Source: an uncultured Clostridia bacterium (GTDB lineage Bacteria > Bacillota > Clostridia > Oscillospirales > CAG-272). From it: a stretch of 14,463 nt of DNA. The stretch is from assembly GCA_937892405.1 (NCBI GenBank), contig CALAFS010000215.1, forward strand, positions 1-14,463. The letters run 5' to 3'. The notes beneath the pieces were generated by a model. That model saw only the letters and a list, made by a program, of their open reading frames with translations. It was not told where the DNA came from and ran no database searches. Each line of letters begins with the position of its first letter. The first letter of the stretch is position 1. A program made the translations under genes and the position numbers. Shown here piece after piece: positions 1-7,479 of the stretch.

Positions 1-1
1 T

Positions 2-490
2 GACGCCGATGCCCTGAACGCTCTGTCTCACGACCGCGACGAGGCAAGGGAACTTCTCTCCCACGCGAAGCGGAAGGTCATTCTCCCCCCGCATCCGCTG
101 GAGTTTGCCCGCCTCTTCGGCAAGAGCGTTGAGGAGATTCAGCTTCACCGCATGGAGGAGGCGCTGACCTTTGCGGAGGAGATGGGCGTCACCCTCGTTC
201 TGAAGGGCGCCGGCACGATCGTGACGGACGGAGAAACCTGCTATCTGAACGCGACCGGCTCTTCCGCCCTTGCGAAGGCGGGGAGCGGCGATGTCCTTGC
301 CGGCTTTCTCGCCGCCCTTGCCGCCGGCGGTATGAATCCCACGGATGCCGCGGCGCTCGCCGTCTACTATCACGGACTCGCGGCGGACACGCTCGCAAGT
401 GAATTTTCCACCTTCGGCGTCACGCCATCCGATCTGCCGAAGCAGATCGCACGCGAGATTTCCGCGACGCAAAACGAAATATGTAAATAA
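2..490 (+). CDS. nnrD: ADP/ATP-dependent NAD(P)H-hydrate dehydratase (YjeF C-terminal domain), 5' end missing
   Basis: This is the last 162 codons of a gene that starts left of the window. The product would dehydrate the damaged cofactors NADHX and NADPHX back to NAD(P)H at the cost of a nucleotide triphosphate or diphosphate, a cytosolic metabolite-repair role. Seen: the fragment opens with DADALNAL, the ribokinase-fold 'VxDADALN' strand of the family. It continues with VILPPHPLEFARLFG, matching the usual 'TPHPGEFARL' segment, and then KAGSGDVLAG at fragment residues 92-101, the anion-hole/catalytic Asp motif. The length from DADALN to the stop is normal, so the C-terminus is complete. Whether an N-terminal NnrE epimerase domain is fused cannot be seen. 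The gene converges on the SLH-protein gene and shares its terminator. Family assignment is secure. Confidence 0.93.
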   Translation, partial: DADALNALSHDRDEARELLSHAKRKVILPPHPLEFARLFGKSVEEIQLHRMEEALTFAEEMGVTLVLKGAGTIVTDGETCYLNATGSSALAKAGSGDVLAGFLAALAAGGMNPTDAAALAVYYHGLAADTLASEFSTFGVTPSDLPKQIAREISATQNEICK

Positions 491-508
491 TTCTGTGCAA
501 ATACCTAT

Positions 509-544
509 AAAAAGTACCTCCTTGCTGCAAGGAGGCACTTTTTT
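509..544. terminator. Bidirectional intrinsic terminator between nnrD and the SLH-protein gene
   Basis: Stem 512-524 (AAGTACCTCCTTG) pairs with 528-540 (CAAGGAGGCACTT) across a 3-nt CTG loop with a single A-C mismatch. It is followed by a T run (539-544) on the plus strand. An A run (509-513) precedes it, which becomes a T run on the minus strand, so it can terminate both convergent genes. Confidence 0.85.
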
Positions 545-556
545 GCATGGCGATTT

Positions 557-1831
557 TTATCCCTTTTCCGCAATTCTGCAAAGCCATACGGCGGCATCGG
601 CGCGCGTCACCTTTGCGTCGGCACCGATCTTTCCGTCCGTCACGCGGAAGATCCCGCCCGATACCATGGCGAGCACACCGGGACGCGCCCATGCGGGGAT
701 GGTGTCCGCATCGGCAAAGGCGGCAGTCTCTCCGTCTGCCTTTGCGCCCGTCAGCGTGGCGAGAATGCTCGCCGCCTCATACTTTGTGATCGCGTCGTTC
801 GGACGGAAGAGGAGCTTGCCGCCCGAGAAGGAGCCGTTCACCACGCCGATCCGCTGCGCCGTTGCCACATACCCGCGAAGGGAAGAGGGAATGTCCGCGT
901 CGTCGTCAAAGCAGGTGGCGCGGAGCGTCGTGTCTCTGCGCACACCGACGGTCTTCAGCGCCATGGCGACAAACTGCGCGCGCGTTACCGTTCCGTCGGG
1001 GTTGAAGAGCAGATCGTCACCGACCGGCGTCCCCGCCATGATGCCGTTTGCCGTCATCACGAGCGCCGCTCCGTATTCCGGGCGGTCGACCATGTCGGTG
1101 TAGCTCACCTCGCTCGCTCTCCGATCCACCTTGATCTCCACTTTGGCAGGATAGGAATAGTTGCCGTATTCGTCCCGCGCCACATAGACGAAGCTGTCAC
1201 TTCCCGTAAAGGTGGCGTCGGGTGTATAGCGGTATTCTCCCGTTGTCTTGTCCGTCACCGTGAGCGTGCCGCGCTTCGGGTAGGAGACGACCATATACTC
1301 GAGCGCGTCTCCCTCGGGATCCGAGGCACACATCTCGCCGAAGAGGGAGACATTCTTCTGCGTGCTGACCGAGAGCGCGGCGCCCGCCGCCTCGTCGATC
1401 TTCGGCGCGTAATTCACCTTGTCGATGAATTTCAGCGTGCAGAGGATCTCCGCTCCGCCGGCAAGACCGTCACAGGTAAACGAAAATTGACATTCCGTTA
1501 CGCTTTTCGACGCGGGGATAAAAGACATCGAGGCGATGTTCTTTCGTTTGATAACCTGACCGACCCCGATTCTGCGCCCCGCGAGCAGGAGCGTTCCTTC
1601 GGTCGATTTCGGCAGGCTTTTGACCGTGACGGAGGAGAAGTCGGGGACGGCGAGCGCCTCCTTGAAGTCGGTGTCGGAGAAGGTGATATTCTCGCCGAGC
1701 AGACCCGTTTTGATGAGGGTGACATCCTCCGCGAGGACGGGCGCCGCCCCGCCGAGGAAGGCGGCACCCGCACCGATCGTCGTGCACAGAAGCAGTGTCA
1801 GAGCAGTCAGAGTGAGAAGCAGTTTTTTCAT
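557..1831 (-). CDS. Secreted cell-wall protein with two cadherin-like modules and three SLH repeats
   Basis: This 424-aa protein is predicted to be exported and held non-covalently on the cell wall. Seen: a signal peptide at residues 1-34 (MKKLLLTLTALTLLL core, likely cut after VLA). Two cadherin/bacterial-Ig-like modules follow at about 46-138 and 141-235; the second has the hallmark DPEGD (171-175), 'GTLTVT' and 'TGSDSFVYVARDEYGN' stretches. Three SLH repeats fill about 243-424, with TRAQF, ITKYEAA and TRADAA signatures. SLH domains classically bind pyruvylated secondary cell-wall polymer. The ATG at 1831 begins the obvious signal peptide. An ATG at 1870 (14 codons further upstream, behind GGGGAAAA) is a possible alternative that would only lengthen the n-region. 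The gene is monocistronic, divergent from the BspA operon and convergent with nnrD. I see only a weak -10 (TATAAG) upstream. The ligand of the cadherin-like part is unknown. Confidence 0.9.
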   Translation of the reverse strand: MKKLLLTLTALTLLLCTTIGAGAAFLGGAAPVLAEDVTLIKTGLLGENITFSDTDFKEALAVPDFSSVTVKSLPKSTEGTLLLAGRRIGVGQVIKRKNIASMSFIPASKSVTECQFSFTCDGLAGGAEILCTLKFIDKVNYAPKIDEAAGAALSVSTQKNVSLFGEMCASDPEGDALEYMVVSYPKRGTLTVTDKTTGEYRYTPDATFTGSDSFVYVARDEYGNYSYPAKVEIKVDRRASEVSYTDMVDRPEYGAALVMTANGIMAGTPVGDDLLFNPDGTVTRAQFVAMALKTVGVRRDTTLRATCFDDDADIPSSLRGYVATAQRIGVVNGSFSGGKLLFRPNDAITKYEAASILATLTGAKADGETAAFADADTIPAWARPGVLAMVSGGIFRVTDGKIGADAKVTRADAAVWLCRIAEKG

Positions 1832-1954
1832 TCCGGTATTCCCATTCCTTTCTTTGTTTCTGTTCCTCATTTTTCCCCGAATTTCCCGCCTTATACGGAA
1901 AAGGAAAAAGAGGGAAGAGTAAATTCCGCAATTGTAAATGTTTTTGAAACCGAA

Positions 1955-1973
1955 GGAAAACTCTTCGTTTTCC
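1955..1973. promoter_or_regulatory. Inverted repeat just upstream of the BspA-operon -35 box
   Basis: GGAAAAC (1955-1961), a 5-nt spacer (TCTTC), and GTTTTCC (1967-1973) form a perfect 7-bp inverted repeat ending one base before the -35 hexamer. Its position suits an activator or repressor site, but as RNA it could also be a short hairpin on the SLH-gene side. The regulatory role is inferred. Confidence 0.4.
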
Positions 1974-1974
1974 G

Positions 1975-2004
1975 TTGACAATACGCGCGTGTGTATGCTA
2001 TAAT
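1975..2004 (+). promoter_or_regulatory. Sigma-A promoter of the BspA/HprK/PqqD operon
   Basis: The -35 box TTGACA (1975-1980) is a perfect consensus. After an 18-bp spacer comes the perfect -10 box TATAAT (1999-2004), preceded by TGC, which makes an extended -10. Transcription should begin near 2011, giving a leader of about 30 nt. This is the only strong promoter seen before the six-gene operon. Confidence 0.85.
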
Positions 2005-2041
2005 CAATAAGGTAAAATCAAGGATTCCGAAAGGACAGGTT

Positions 2042-5014
2042 ATGAAGAAAGATGTGATCCGCGAGGAGACGGCGACGAAGAAAGAGACGAAGAAAGAAAA
2101 GAAGCCTCTCTCAAAAAAAATGAAAATCGCGCTTGCTCTGACGCTCGCCGCCCTCCTGCTTGCGGGCATCGGTGCCGGGTTGTATTTTCTTTTGCGTGGC
2201 GATGATACGCCCGCGCCCGATCCGACCGTTTTCTATACCGACGAATACAGCTACTCCCTCCGCGAGGACGGCTCCGTGACGATCGTCGCCTACCTCGGGC
2301 GCGCGCAGGAAGTGACCCTCCCCGCCACCATCGACGGCAGGACGGTCACCGCCATCGGGGCACAGGCGTTTGCCTCTTCCACCGTGCGGAAGATTACGCT
2401 GAGCTCCTTTCTCACCGAGATCGGGGAGTTTGCCTTTTCCGGCTCCTCTCTCCGCACCGTCGCGGCAGAGGACACGCCCCTTGTGACCCTCGGCGAGGGC
2501 GCCTTCTATTCCTGCCGCTCCCTGACGAAAGTCACTCTGCCCGAGACGCTGACGACCTTCGGCGAGGGCGTCTTCGCCTATTGCAGCTCGCTTGAGGAGG
2601 TTGTCCTCCCCGACGGCATGACGATGATTCCTCCCCACTTCTTTGAAAGCTCCGGGATCAAGGGCATCGCCCTTCCCGACACCGTCACCGCCATCGGCGA
2701 TTCCGCCTTTTACGGGTGTGAGGAGATGACGGAGATCACCCTTCCCGCCGCCTGCACCACCCTCGGCACGCAGGCGCTCTACGGGTGCAAGGCTCTGGAG
2801 ACAATCGACCTCGCCTCCGTCCGCACGATCGGCGACAGCGCCTTCCTTCTTTGCGATGCCTTGGCGGAGTTCCGCGTCGCAGAGGACAACCCCGTCTTCA
2901 CTCTGGTGAGCGGCACGCTCGTCGATAAACAGCAGGGCATCGCCCTCCGCCTGCCAGGCAAGGAGACGACCACCACCGTCACCCTCCCGTCCTATGTCAC
3001 CTCCGTCGCGCCCTACGCTTTCGCGGAATGCACGACGCTTCTCGCCGTCAACCTGCCGGATACTCTCTTTGAGATCGGTACTTACGCGTTCTACGGCTGC
3101 ACCTCGCTCTCTTCCGTCAATATCCCCGCCTCCGTCCGCGGGATCGGTGCCCTCGCCTTTGTCGGCACCCCCTATTACCGGGACCTCTCCGACGAGTTCA
3201 CTGTCGTCGGCGACGGCATTCTTCTCCGCTATGCACCGCAAAAGGACGGGAACGGCAACCTCGTCGAAACCGATCACGCCACCCTGATCCGCTCTTCCTC
3301 GACGGGAAAGGCGATCGGCGTCTCCGTGACCGTGCCCGCCGGAGTTCATACGATCTCCTCCGCCTTCTACGGAACTTTGGAGGTCACTTCCGTCACCTTG
3401 CCCGAGGGCGTCACCACCCTCTCGCCCTACGCCTTTGCCTCCGCGACCTATCTTACCTCCCTGACTCTTCCGTCGACGCTTGTCGCGATCGGGGAATATG
3501 CCTTCGATTCCTGCTCTCTTCTCTCGGAGATCCGTCTTCCCGCCGCGCTTGGTTCGGTCGGCGCCTACGCTTTTGTCAACTGCGTCTCTCTCGCCGACAT
3601 CACATTGCCCGGCTCGCTGAAAGAACTTTCTCCCTATATGTTCTCCGGCTGTACCCGCCTTTCCCGCGTGACTTTGGAGGAGGGAACGGAGAAGATCGGC
3701 GCCTATGCCTTCTCCGAGGCGACCGCTCTTTCGGAGATCACTTTCCCCTCGACGCTGACTTCCTTCGGCGAGGGTGCCTTCCTCGCGACCGGCTTTTCTT
3801 CCTTCACGATTCCCGATACCGTCCGTGAGGTCGGGTCGAATCTTCTCGCCGGCTGTACCGCCCTCACCTCGCTGACTCTCGGACGCGGACTTTCCGTGAC
3901 ACCCGCCGGCATCTGCCGTGAGGCGACCGCCCTTTCGTCGGTCACGATCCCGGACGGCTATACCGCGATCGGGCAGAGCTCGTTCTACGGCTGTACCGCC
4001 CTGGCCTCCCTCCGCCTGCCCGACAGCGTCGGGGAGATCGGCAGCGCCGCCTTCTACGGGTGTACGAAGCTCACCGATGTCTCGGCGGAGAAGCTGACCG
4101 CGATCGGTACGGAGGCATTCCGCGGCGCCACCGCCCTTGAGAACTTCCGCCTTCCCGCCACCCTCCGCACCGTCGGCGTGCAGGCGTTCTACGGCTGTAA
4201 AGTATGGAAAGATCCCGATCTCTCCCACCTGACCTCGGTCGGAAAACAGGCATTTTACGGTTGCGACGGGATCCGCACCGCCGACATCACGGGGCTCGGC
4301 AGCTACCTTGCCGAGGGCGTCTTCGCCGCCTGCGAGAGCCTGACCGAGATCCGCTTTCCCGAAAACCTTACCGTGATCGGCTACGGCGCGTTCACCAACT
4401 GCACCGCCTTAAAGAGCGTCACCTTCCCGAAGCATCTGAGGACGATCGGCGGCAGTGCCTTCGTCGGCTGTGTCTCCCTTTCTTCCATCGGCTGGAACGA
4501 CGGGCTGACCACGATCGGCGACAGCGCCTTTGCCTATGCCTACTCCCTGCGGGAACTCAAACTCCCGGACGGCGTGAAGACTATTGAGGGCAAGGCGTTC
4601 CAGAACTCCGAGTCCCTCCTCACCGTCACCCTCCCGGACAGCGTAGAGACGGTCGGCAACGCCGCGTTCTCCGATTGTCCCCGCCTCTTCAGCGTCACTC
4701 TCTCTTCCGCCATGACCGAGCTGTCCGACGAGCTTTTCGCCGGCTGTACCGATCTTGCGAAGATCACGATTCCCGACGCCGTCGAGACGATCGGCAGCGG
4801 CGCCTTCGACGGGTGCGAGACACTCTCGTCCGTCACCCTGCCGCTCTCTCTTAACTATGTGAAGAGCGATGCCTTTAATGCCTGTGCCGAGACGCTCACC
4901 GTCTCTTTCGGCGGCACCTCTGCCCGCCTTCTCGCGGCGCAGGTCGAGGAGGATGGCAATATCCTCTTAATCAATGCGATTCTCACCTTCGCCGATAAGG
5001 AGGGAAAATCGTGA
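2042..5014 (+). CDS. Membrane-anchored BspA-type (LRR_5) leucine-rich-repeat protein
   Basis: This 990-aa surface protein is an all-repeat solenoid, probably a binding or adhesion surface outside the cell. Seen: a Lys/Glu-rich N-terminal tail (1-27), one hydrophobic segment (28-51), then a short linker and about 34 copies of a roughly 23-residue repeat reaching nearly to the C-terminus. The repeat has the pattern L-x-x-[IV]-x-[LIF]-P-x-x-[VL]-x-x-I-G-x-x-A-F-x-G-C, the LRR_5/BspA (Treponema pallidum) type. Typical family interruptions occur after repeat 8 and near 'VGDGILLRY'. No C-terminal anchor is seen. The ATG at 2042 follows AAAGGACAGG with good spacing. An internal ATG at 2120 would give a shorter signal-peptide-like start without the charged tail. 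It is the first gene of the operon, and its TGA overlaps the GTG of the next gene. A long antisense reading frame (2111-4228) is a composition shadow. Ligand unknown. Confidence 0.92.
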   Translation: MKKDVIREETATKKETKKEKKPLSKKMKIALALTLAALLLAGIGAGLYFLLRGDDTPAPDPTVFYTDEYSYSLREDGSVTIVAYLGRAQEVTLPATIDGRTVTAIGAQAFASSTVRKITLSSFLTEIGEFAFSGSSLRTVAAEDTPLVTLGEGAFYSCRSLTKVTLPETLTTFGEGVFAYCSSLEEVVLPDGMTMIPPHFFESSGIKGIALPDTVTAIGDSAFYGCEEMTEITLPAACTTLGTQALYGCKALETIDLASVRTIGDSAFLLCDALAEFRVAEDNPVFTLVSGTLVDKQQGIALRLPGKETTTTVTLPSYVTSVAPYAFAECTTLLAVNLPDTLFEIGTYAFYGCTSLSSVNIPASVRGIGALAFVGTPYYRDLSDEFTVVGDGILLRYAPQKDGNGNLVETDHATLIRSSSTGKAIGVSVTVPAGVHTISSAFYGTLEVTSVTLPEGVTTLSPYAFASATYLTSLTLPSTLVAIGEYAFDSCSLLSEIRLPAALGSVGAYAFVNCVSLADITLPGSLKELSPYMFSGCTRLSRVTLEEGTEKIGAYAFSEATALSEITFPSTLTSFGEGAFLATGFSSFTIPDTVREVGSNLLAGCTALTSLTLGRGLSVTPAGICREATALSSVTIPDGYTAIGQSSFYGCTALASLRLPDSVGEIGSAAFYGCTKLTDVSAEKLTAIGTEAFRGATALENFRLPATLRTVGVQAFYGCKVWKDPDLSHLTSVGKQAFYGCDGIRTADITGLGSYLAEGVFAACESLTEIRFPENLTVIGYGAFTNCTALKSVTFPKHLRTIGGSAFVGCVSLSSIGWNDGLTTIGDSAFAYAYSLRELKLPDGVKTIEGKAFQNSESLLTVTLPDSVETVGNAAFSDCPRLFSVTLSSAMTELSDELFAGCTDLAKITIPDAVETIGSGAFDGCETLSSVTLPLSLNYVKSDAFNACAETLTVSFGGTSARLLAAQVEEDGNILLINAILTFADKEGKS

Positions 5015-5718
5015 TTACGATCCGGATCGCCGATCTTCCGATCGGCATCGACAACCGCTATTCCTATCTCACAGAACTCTGCCGCGACTACCTGACGGAT
5101 GAAGAACCTCTCTTCACCGTCCGCGCGAGCGACGAAGAGCTGCGGGAGGAGTCCCGCATCTCCGGGATTAAAAATGCCGGGTGCCTTGAGAGCACCGTCG
5201 TCTACCGCGCCATCGCGCGGAAGCTCCCCGACTATGACGCATTGGTCTTTCACGGTGCCGTCCTCGCCATGGACGGCGGCGCCTATGCCTTTACCGCGAA
5301 GAGCGGAACGGGGAAGACCACGCACCTTCGCCTCTGGCTCTCCGAGTTCGGGGACGAGGTACATATTCTGAACGGGGATAAACCGATCCTCCGCTACATC
5401 GACGGCACACTTTTCGCCGCCGGTACCCCGTGGCGGGGAAAAGAGAATTACGGCAGATGTGAGAAAATGCCCCTCGCCGCAATCACCTTTCTCTCCCGCG
5501 GAGAGAAGAACACCATGACCCCCACAAGCCCCGGGGACGCTCTCTTTTCCTTCTTCGGACAGATCTTCATGCCCGAGGACGAAGGGGCGGCGCAGAAGAC
5601 GCTCACCCTCACCGAGCGGATTCTCGCGGATACGAGGCTGTATCGCCTCACCTGTAATATGGATCCCGAGGCGGCGCATGTCGCAAGGCGCGCGCTGTCG
5701 GAAAAAGACGGAATATAA
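5011..5718 (+). CDS. HprK-like P-loop kinase (HPr kinase/PEP carboxykinase fold)
   Basis: This 235-aa cytosolic protein is related to the catalytic half of HPr kinase/phosphorylase and lacks HprK's N-terminal domain (HprK is about 310 aa). Seen: 'FHGAVLA' (80-86), Walker A AKSGTGKTT (96-104), and 'HILNGDKPIL' (118-127), whose Asp123 fits the metal-binding Walker B-like site. 'GTPWRGKENYG' (138-148) corresponds to the TPW-x-GK loop of stand-alone HprK-like proteins encoded beside PqqD proteins. The start is GTG at 5011, behind AAGGAGG, overlapping the BspA stop (GTGA) and implying translational coupling. Family knowledge: such truncated HprK-like kinases occur in RiPP clusters, for example phosphorylating the C-terminal serine of paeninodin-type lasso peptides. 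The substrate here is unknown. It is unlikely to be the true HPr kinase because the N-terminal domain and the HprK 'GIGE' signature are not seen. Confidence 0.85.
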   Translation: MITIRIADLPIGIDNRYSYLTELCRDYLTDEEPLFTVRASDEELREESRISGIKNAGCLESTVVYRAIARKLPDYDALVFHGAVLAMDGGAYAFTAKSGTGKTTHLRLWLSEFGDEVHILNGDKPILRYIDGTLFAAGTPWRGKENYGRCEKMPLAAITFLSRGEKNTMTPTSPGDALFSFFGQIFMPEDEGAAQKTLTLTERILADTRLYRLTCNMDPEAAHVARRALSEKDGI

Positions 5719-5757
5719 GCCCGCGATCTGCGGCGCTTTGATGGAAGGAGACAGAAT

Positions 5758-6030
5758 ATGAAAATCATTGACGGATTCGTCGTCCGCACCGTGGCAGGGA
5801 AATGCGTTGCCGTCGCGGTGGGAAAAGAGGCGCGCCGCGCCGGCGCGATGATCTCGCTGAACGAGGCGGGACGGGACATTTTCGAGCTTTTACAGAAAGA
5901 AGACCTCACCGAGGAGGAAGTGGCGCACCGCCTGGAGAAAATCTATGACGCCCCCTATGAAACCCTGCTTTCGGATACGAAGGAGTTCGTGTCAAAACTG
6001 CGGGACGCCGGTATTCTTGCCGGACGCTGA
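5758..6030 (+). CDS. PqqD-family protein (RRE fold, peptide chaperone-like)
   Basis: This 90-aa winged-helix protein matches the PqqD pattern throughout: 'GFVVRTVAGKCVAVAVG' beta hairpin (6-22), 'ISLNEAGRDIFELLQ' helix (32-46), 'LTEEEVAHRLEKIYD' (50-64) and a terminal 'FVSKLRDAGIL' helix (77-87). PqqD proteins are RiPP recognition elements that bind a leader peptide and present it to a modifying enzyme. The start follows GGAAGGAGA with ideal spacing. It lies 39 bp after the HprK-like gene. The pairing of a PqqD protein with an HprK-like kinase is a known RiPP arrangement, but no radical SAM, B2 protease or recognisable precursor gene is present in this window. Either the client is elsewhere or the pair acts on a co-encoded protein. 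Family certain, role inferred. Confidence 0.9.
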   Translation: MKIIDGFVVRTVAGKCVAVAVGKEARRAGAMISLNEAGRDIFELLQKEDLTEEEVAHRLEKIYDAPYETLLSDTKEFVSKLRDAGILAGR

Positions 6031-6066
6031 AACAGCATATCAAAAGCAAAGGAAAGATAAACACCC

Positions 6067-7479
6067 ATGAACAGAACCTACGATGTCGTAATCGTCGGCG
6101 CGGGACCCGCCGGCATTTTCACCGCGATCGAGATGCTTCGCCGCGGCACCAAAAAGAAGATCCTGATTGTCGAGAAGGGAAAGGCGATCGAAAAGCGCGT
6201 CTGCCCCAAGGCAAAAACCAAGAAGTGCATGAATTGCAAGCCCTGTCATATCACCACCGGCTTTTCGGGTGCCGGCGCCTTCTCGGACGGAAAGCTCTCG
6301 CTCTGCGAGGAGGTCGGCGGCGATCTGCCGAATCTCATCGGCGCGGACTTTGCGAAGGAGATGATCGACTACACCGACTCCATCTACCTCGAGTTCGGTG
6401 CCGATACGCACATCGAAGGTCTTGAACATGAAGAAGAAAAGAAGGAGATCCGCCGCAACGCCATCAAGGCGGGGCTGAAGCTCGTCGATTGCCCGATCCG
6501 CCACCTCGGGACGGAAAAGGCGCAGGAGATCTACTACGCCATCGAGCAGTACCTTCTGAAGGGCGGCGTCGAGATTCTCTTCGATACCGAGTGCCGCGAC
6601 CTTCTCATTACCGAAAGCGAGGTCTGCCACGGCATCGTCATCGCCACGAAGGACGGGGACGAGCACATCGAGGCGGAGGAAGTCATCGTTGCCACCGGAC
6701 GCCGCGGCGCCGAATGGCTCGAGAAGCTCTGCGCCGAGCATCACATCGCCCATCAGCCGGGCACCGTCGACATCGGCGTGCGCGTCGAGGTCAGAAACGA
6801 GATCATGGAGAAGATCAATACCGTCCTCTATGAGTCGAAGCTCGTCGGACACCCCGCCCCCTTCAAGAATAAGGTGCGTACCTTCTGCCAGAATCCCGGC
6901 GGCTTTGTCAGCCAGGAGAACTACGACCACGGTCTCGCCGTCGTCAACGGACATTCCTATAAGGATCTGAAGAGCAGCAACACGAACCTCGCGATCCTCG
7001 TCTCCCATAACTTCTCCACCCCCTTCAATCAGCCGATCGAGTATGCGCAGAAGGTCGGAGAACTCACCAATATGCTTGGCGCCGGGCATATCCTCGTTCA
7101 GCGCTTCGGCGATATCCTGGACGGAAAGCGCACATGGCCGAAGGAACTTGCCGAGTCGAATGTCCGTCCCACCCTTCCCGATGCGGAGGCGGGCGACATC
7201 ACGGCGGCGATGCCTTACCGTGCCATGATGAACATCATCAACTTTATCAAGGCGGTCGACCATGTCGTCCCCGGCTTTGCCTCCTATGAGACTCTCCTTT
7301 ATTCTCCCGAGCTGAAATTCTATTCCAACCGCGTGAAGATGGATGAGAACTTTACCACCAGCGTCAGAGGACTGCATTGCCTCGGCGATTCCTCGGGCTG
7401 GACGCGCGGCTTGATGATGGCGTCCGTCATGGGTGTCATCATGGGCAGAAAGCTCATGGAAAAGGAGCAGGGAAAATGA
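6067..7479 (+). CDS. FAD-dependent dehydrogenase of the COG2509 type
   Basis: This 470-aa predicted NAD(P)/FAD oxidoreductase is of unknown substrate. Seen: an N-terminal Rossmann dinucleotide motif 'VVIVGAGPAG' (7-16) with the partner acidic residue in 'ILIVEKG' (Glu36), and a Cys cluster C46-x7-C54-x2-C57-x2-C60. 'TTGFSGAGAFSDGKLSL' (63-79) is a family hallmark. 'EEVIVATGRRG' closes the FAD domain, and a C-terminal 'GLHCLGDSSGWTRGLMMA' follows the GD motif that binds the flavin ribityl chain. Length is normal for the family (about 460-530). The Cys cluster could bind a metal or Fe-S centre, but that is inference. It starts 36 bp after the PqqD gene behind AAAGGAAAG, and its TGA overlaps the next start (ATGA). 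The opposite-strand frame 6040-7503 is a shadow. Confidence 0.9.
   Translation: MNRTYDVVIVGAGPAGIFTAIEMLRRGTKKKILIVEKGKAIEKRVCPKAKTKKCMNCKPCHITTGFSGAGAFSDGKLSLCEEVGGDLPNLIGADFAKEMIDYTDSIYLEFGADTHIEGLEHEEEKKEIRRNAIKAGLKLVDCPIRHLGTEKAQEIYYAIEQYLLKGGVEILFDTECRDLLITESEVCHGIVIATKDGDEHIEAEEVIVATGRRGAEWLEKLCAEHHIAHQPGTVDIGVRVEVRNEIMEKINTVLYESKLVGHPAPFKNKVRTFCQNPGGFVSQENYDHGLAVVNGHSYKDLKSSNTNLAILVSHNFSTPFNQPIEYAQKVGELTNMLGAGHILVQRFGDILDGKRTWPKELAESNVRPTLPDAEAGDITAAMPYRAMMNIINFIKAVDHVVPGFASYETLLYSPELKFYSNRVKMDENFTTSVRGLHCLGDSSGWTRGLMMASVMGVIMGRKLMEKEQGK

Noticed and set aside
345..1103. Plus-strand frame overlapping nnrD and the antisense of the SLH gene
   Set aside because: It crosses a strong terminator and two genes with clear domains; no start signal.
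2111..4228. Long open frame (about 705 codons) antisense to the LRR gene
   Set aside because: It is a shadow of a highly repetitive, GC-third-position-biased gene: the antisense frame stays open because the repeats share codon phase. Its product is Gly/Arg/Glu-rich without domains, and no ribosome binding site supports it.
2042..5014. Regular 69-bp periodicity considered as a CRISPR or tandem DNA repeat
   Set aside because: The period is 23 codons with amino-acid-level conservation (LRR_5). The DNA copies diverge too much to be an array of identical repeats.
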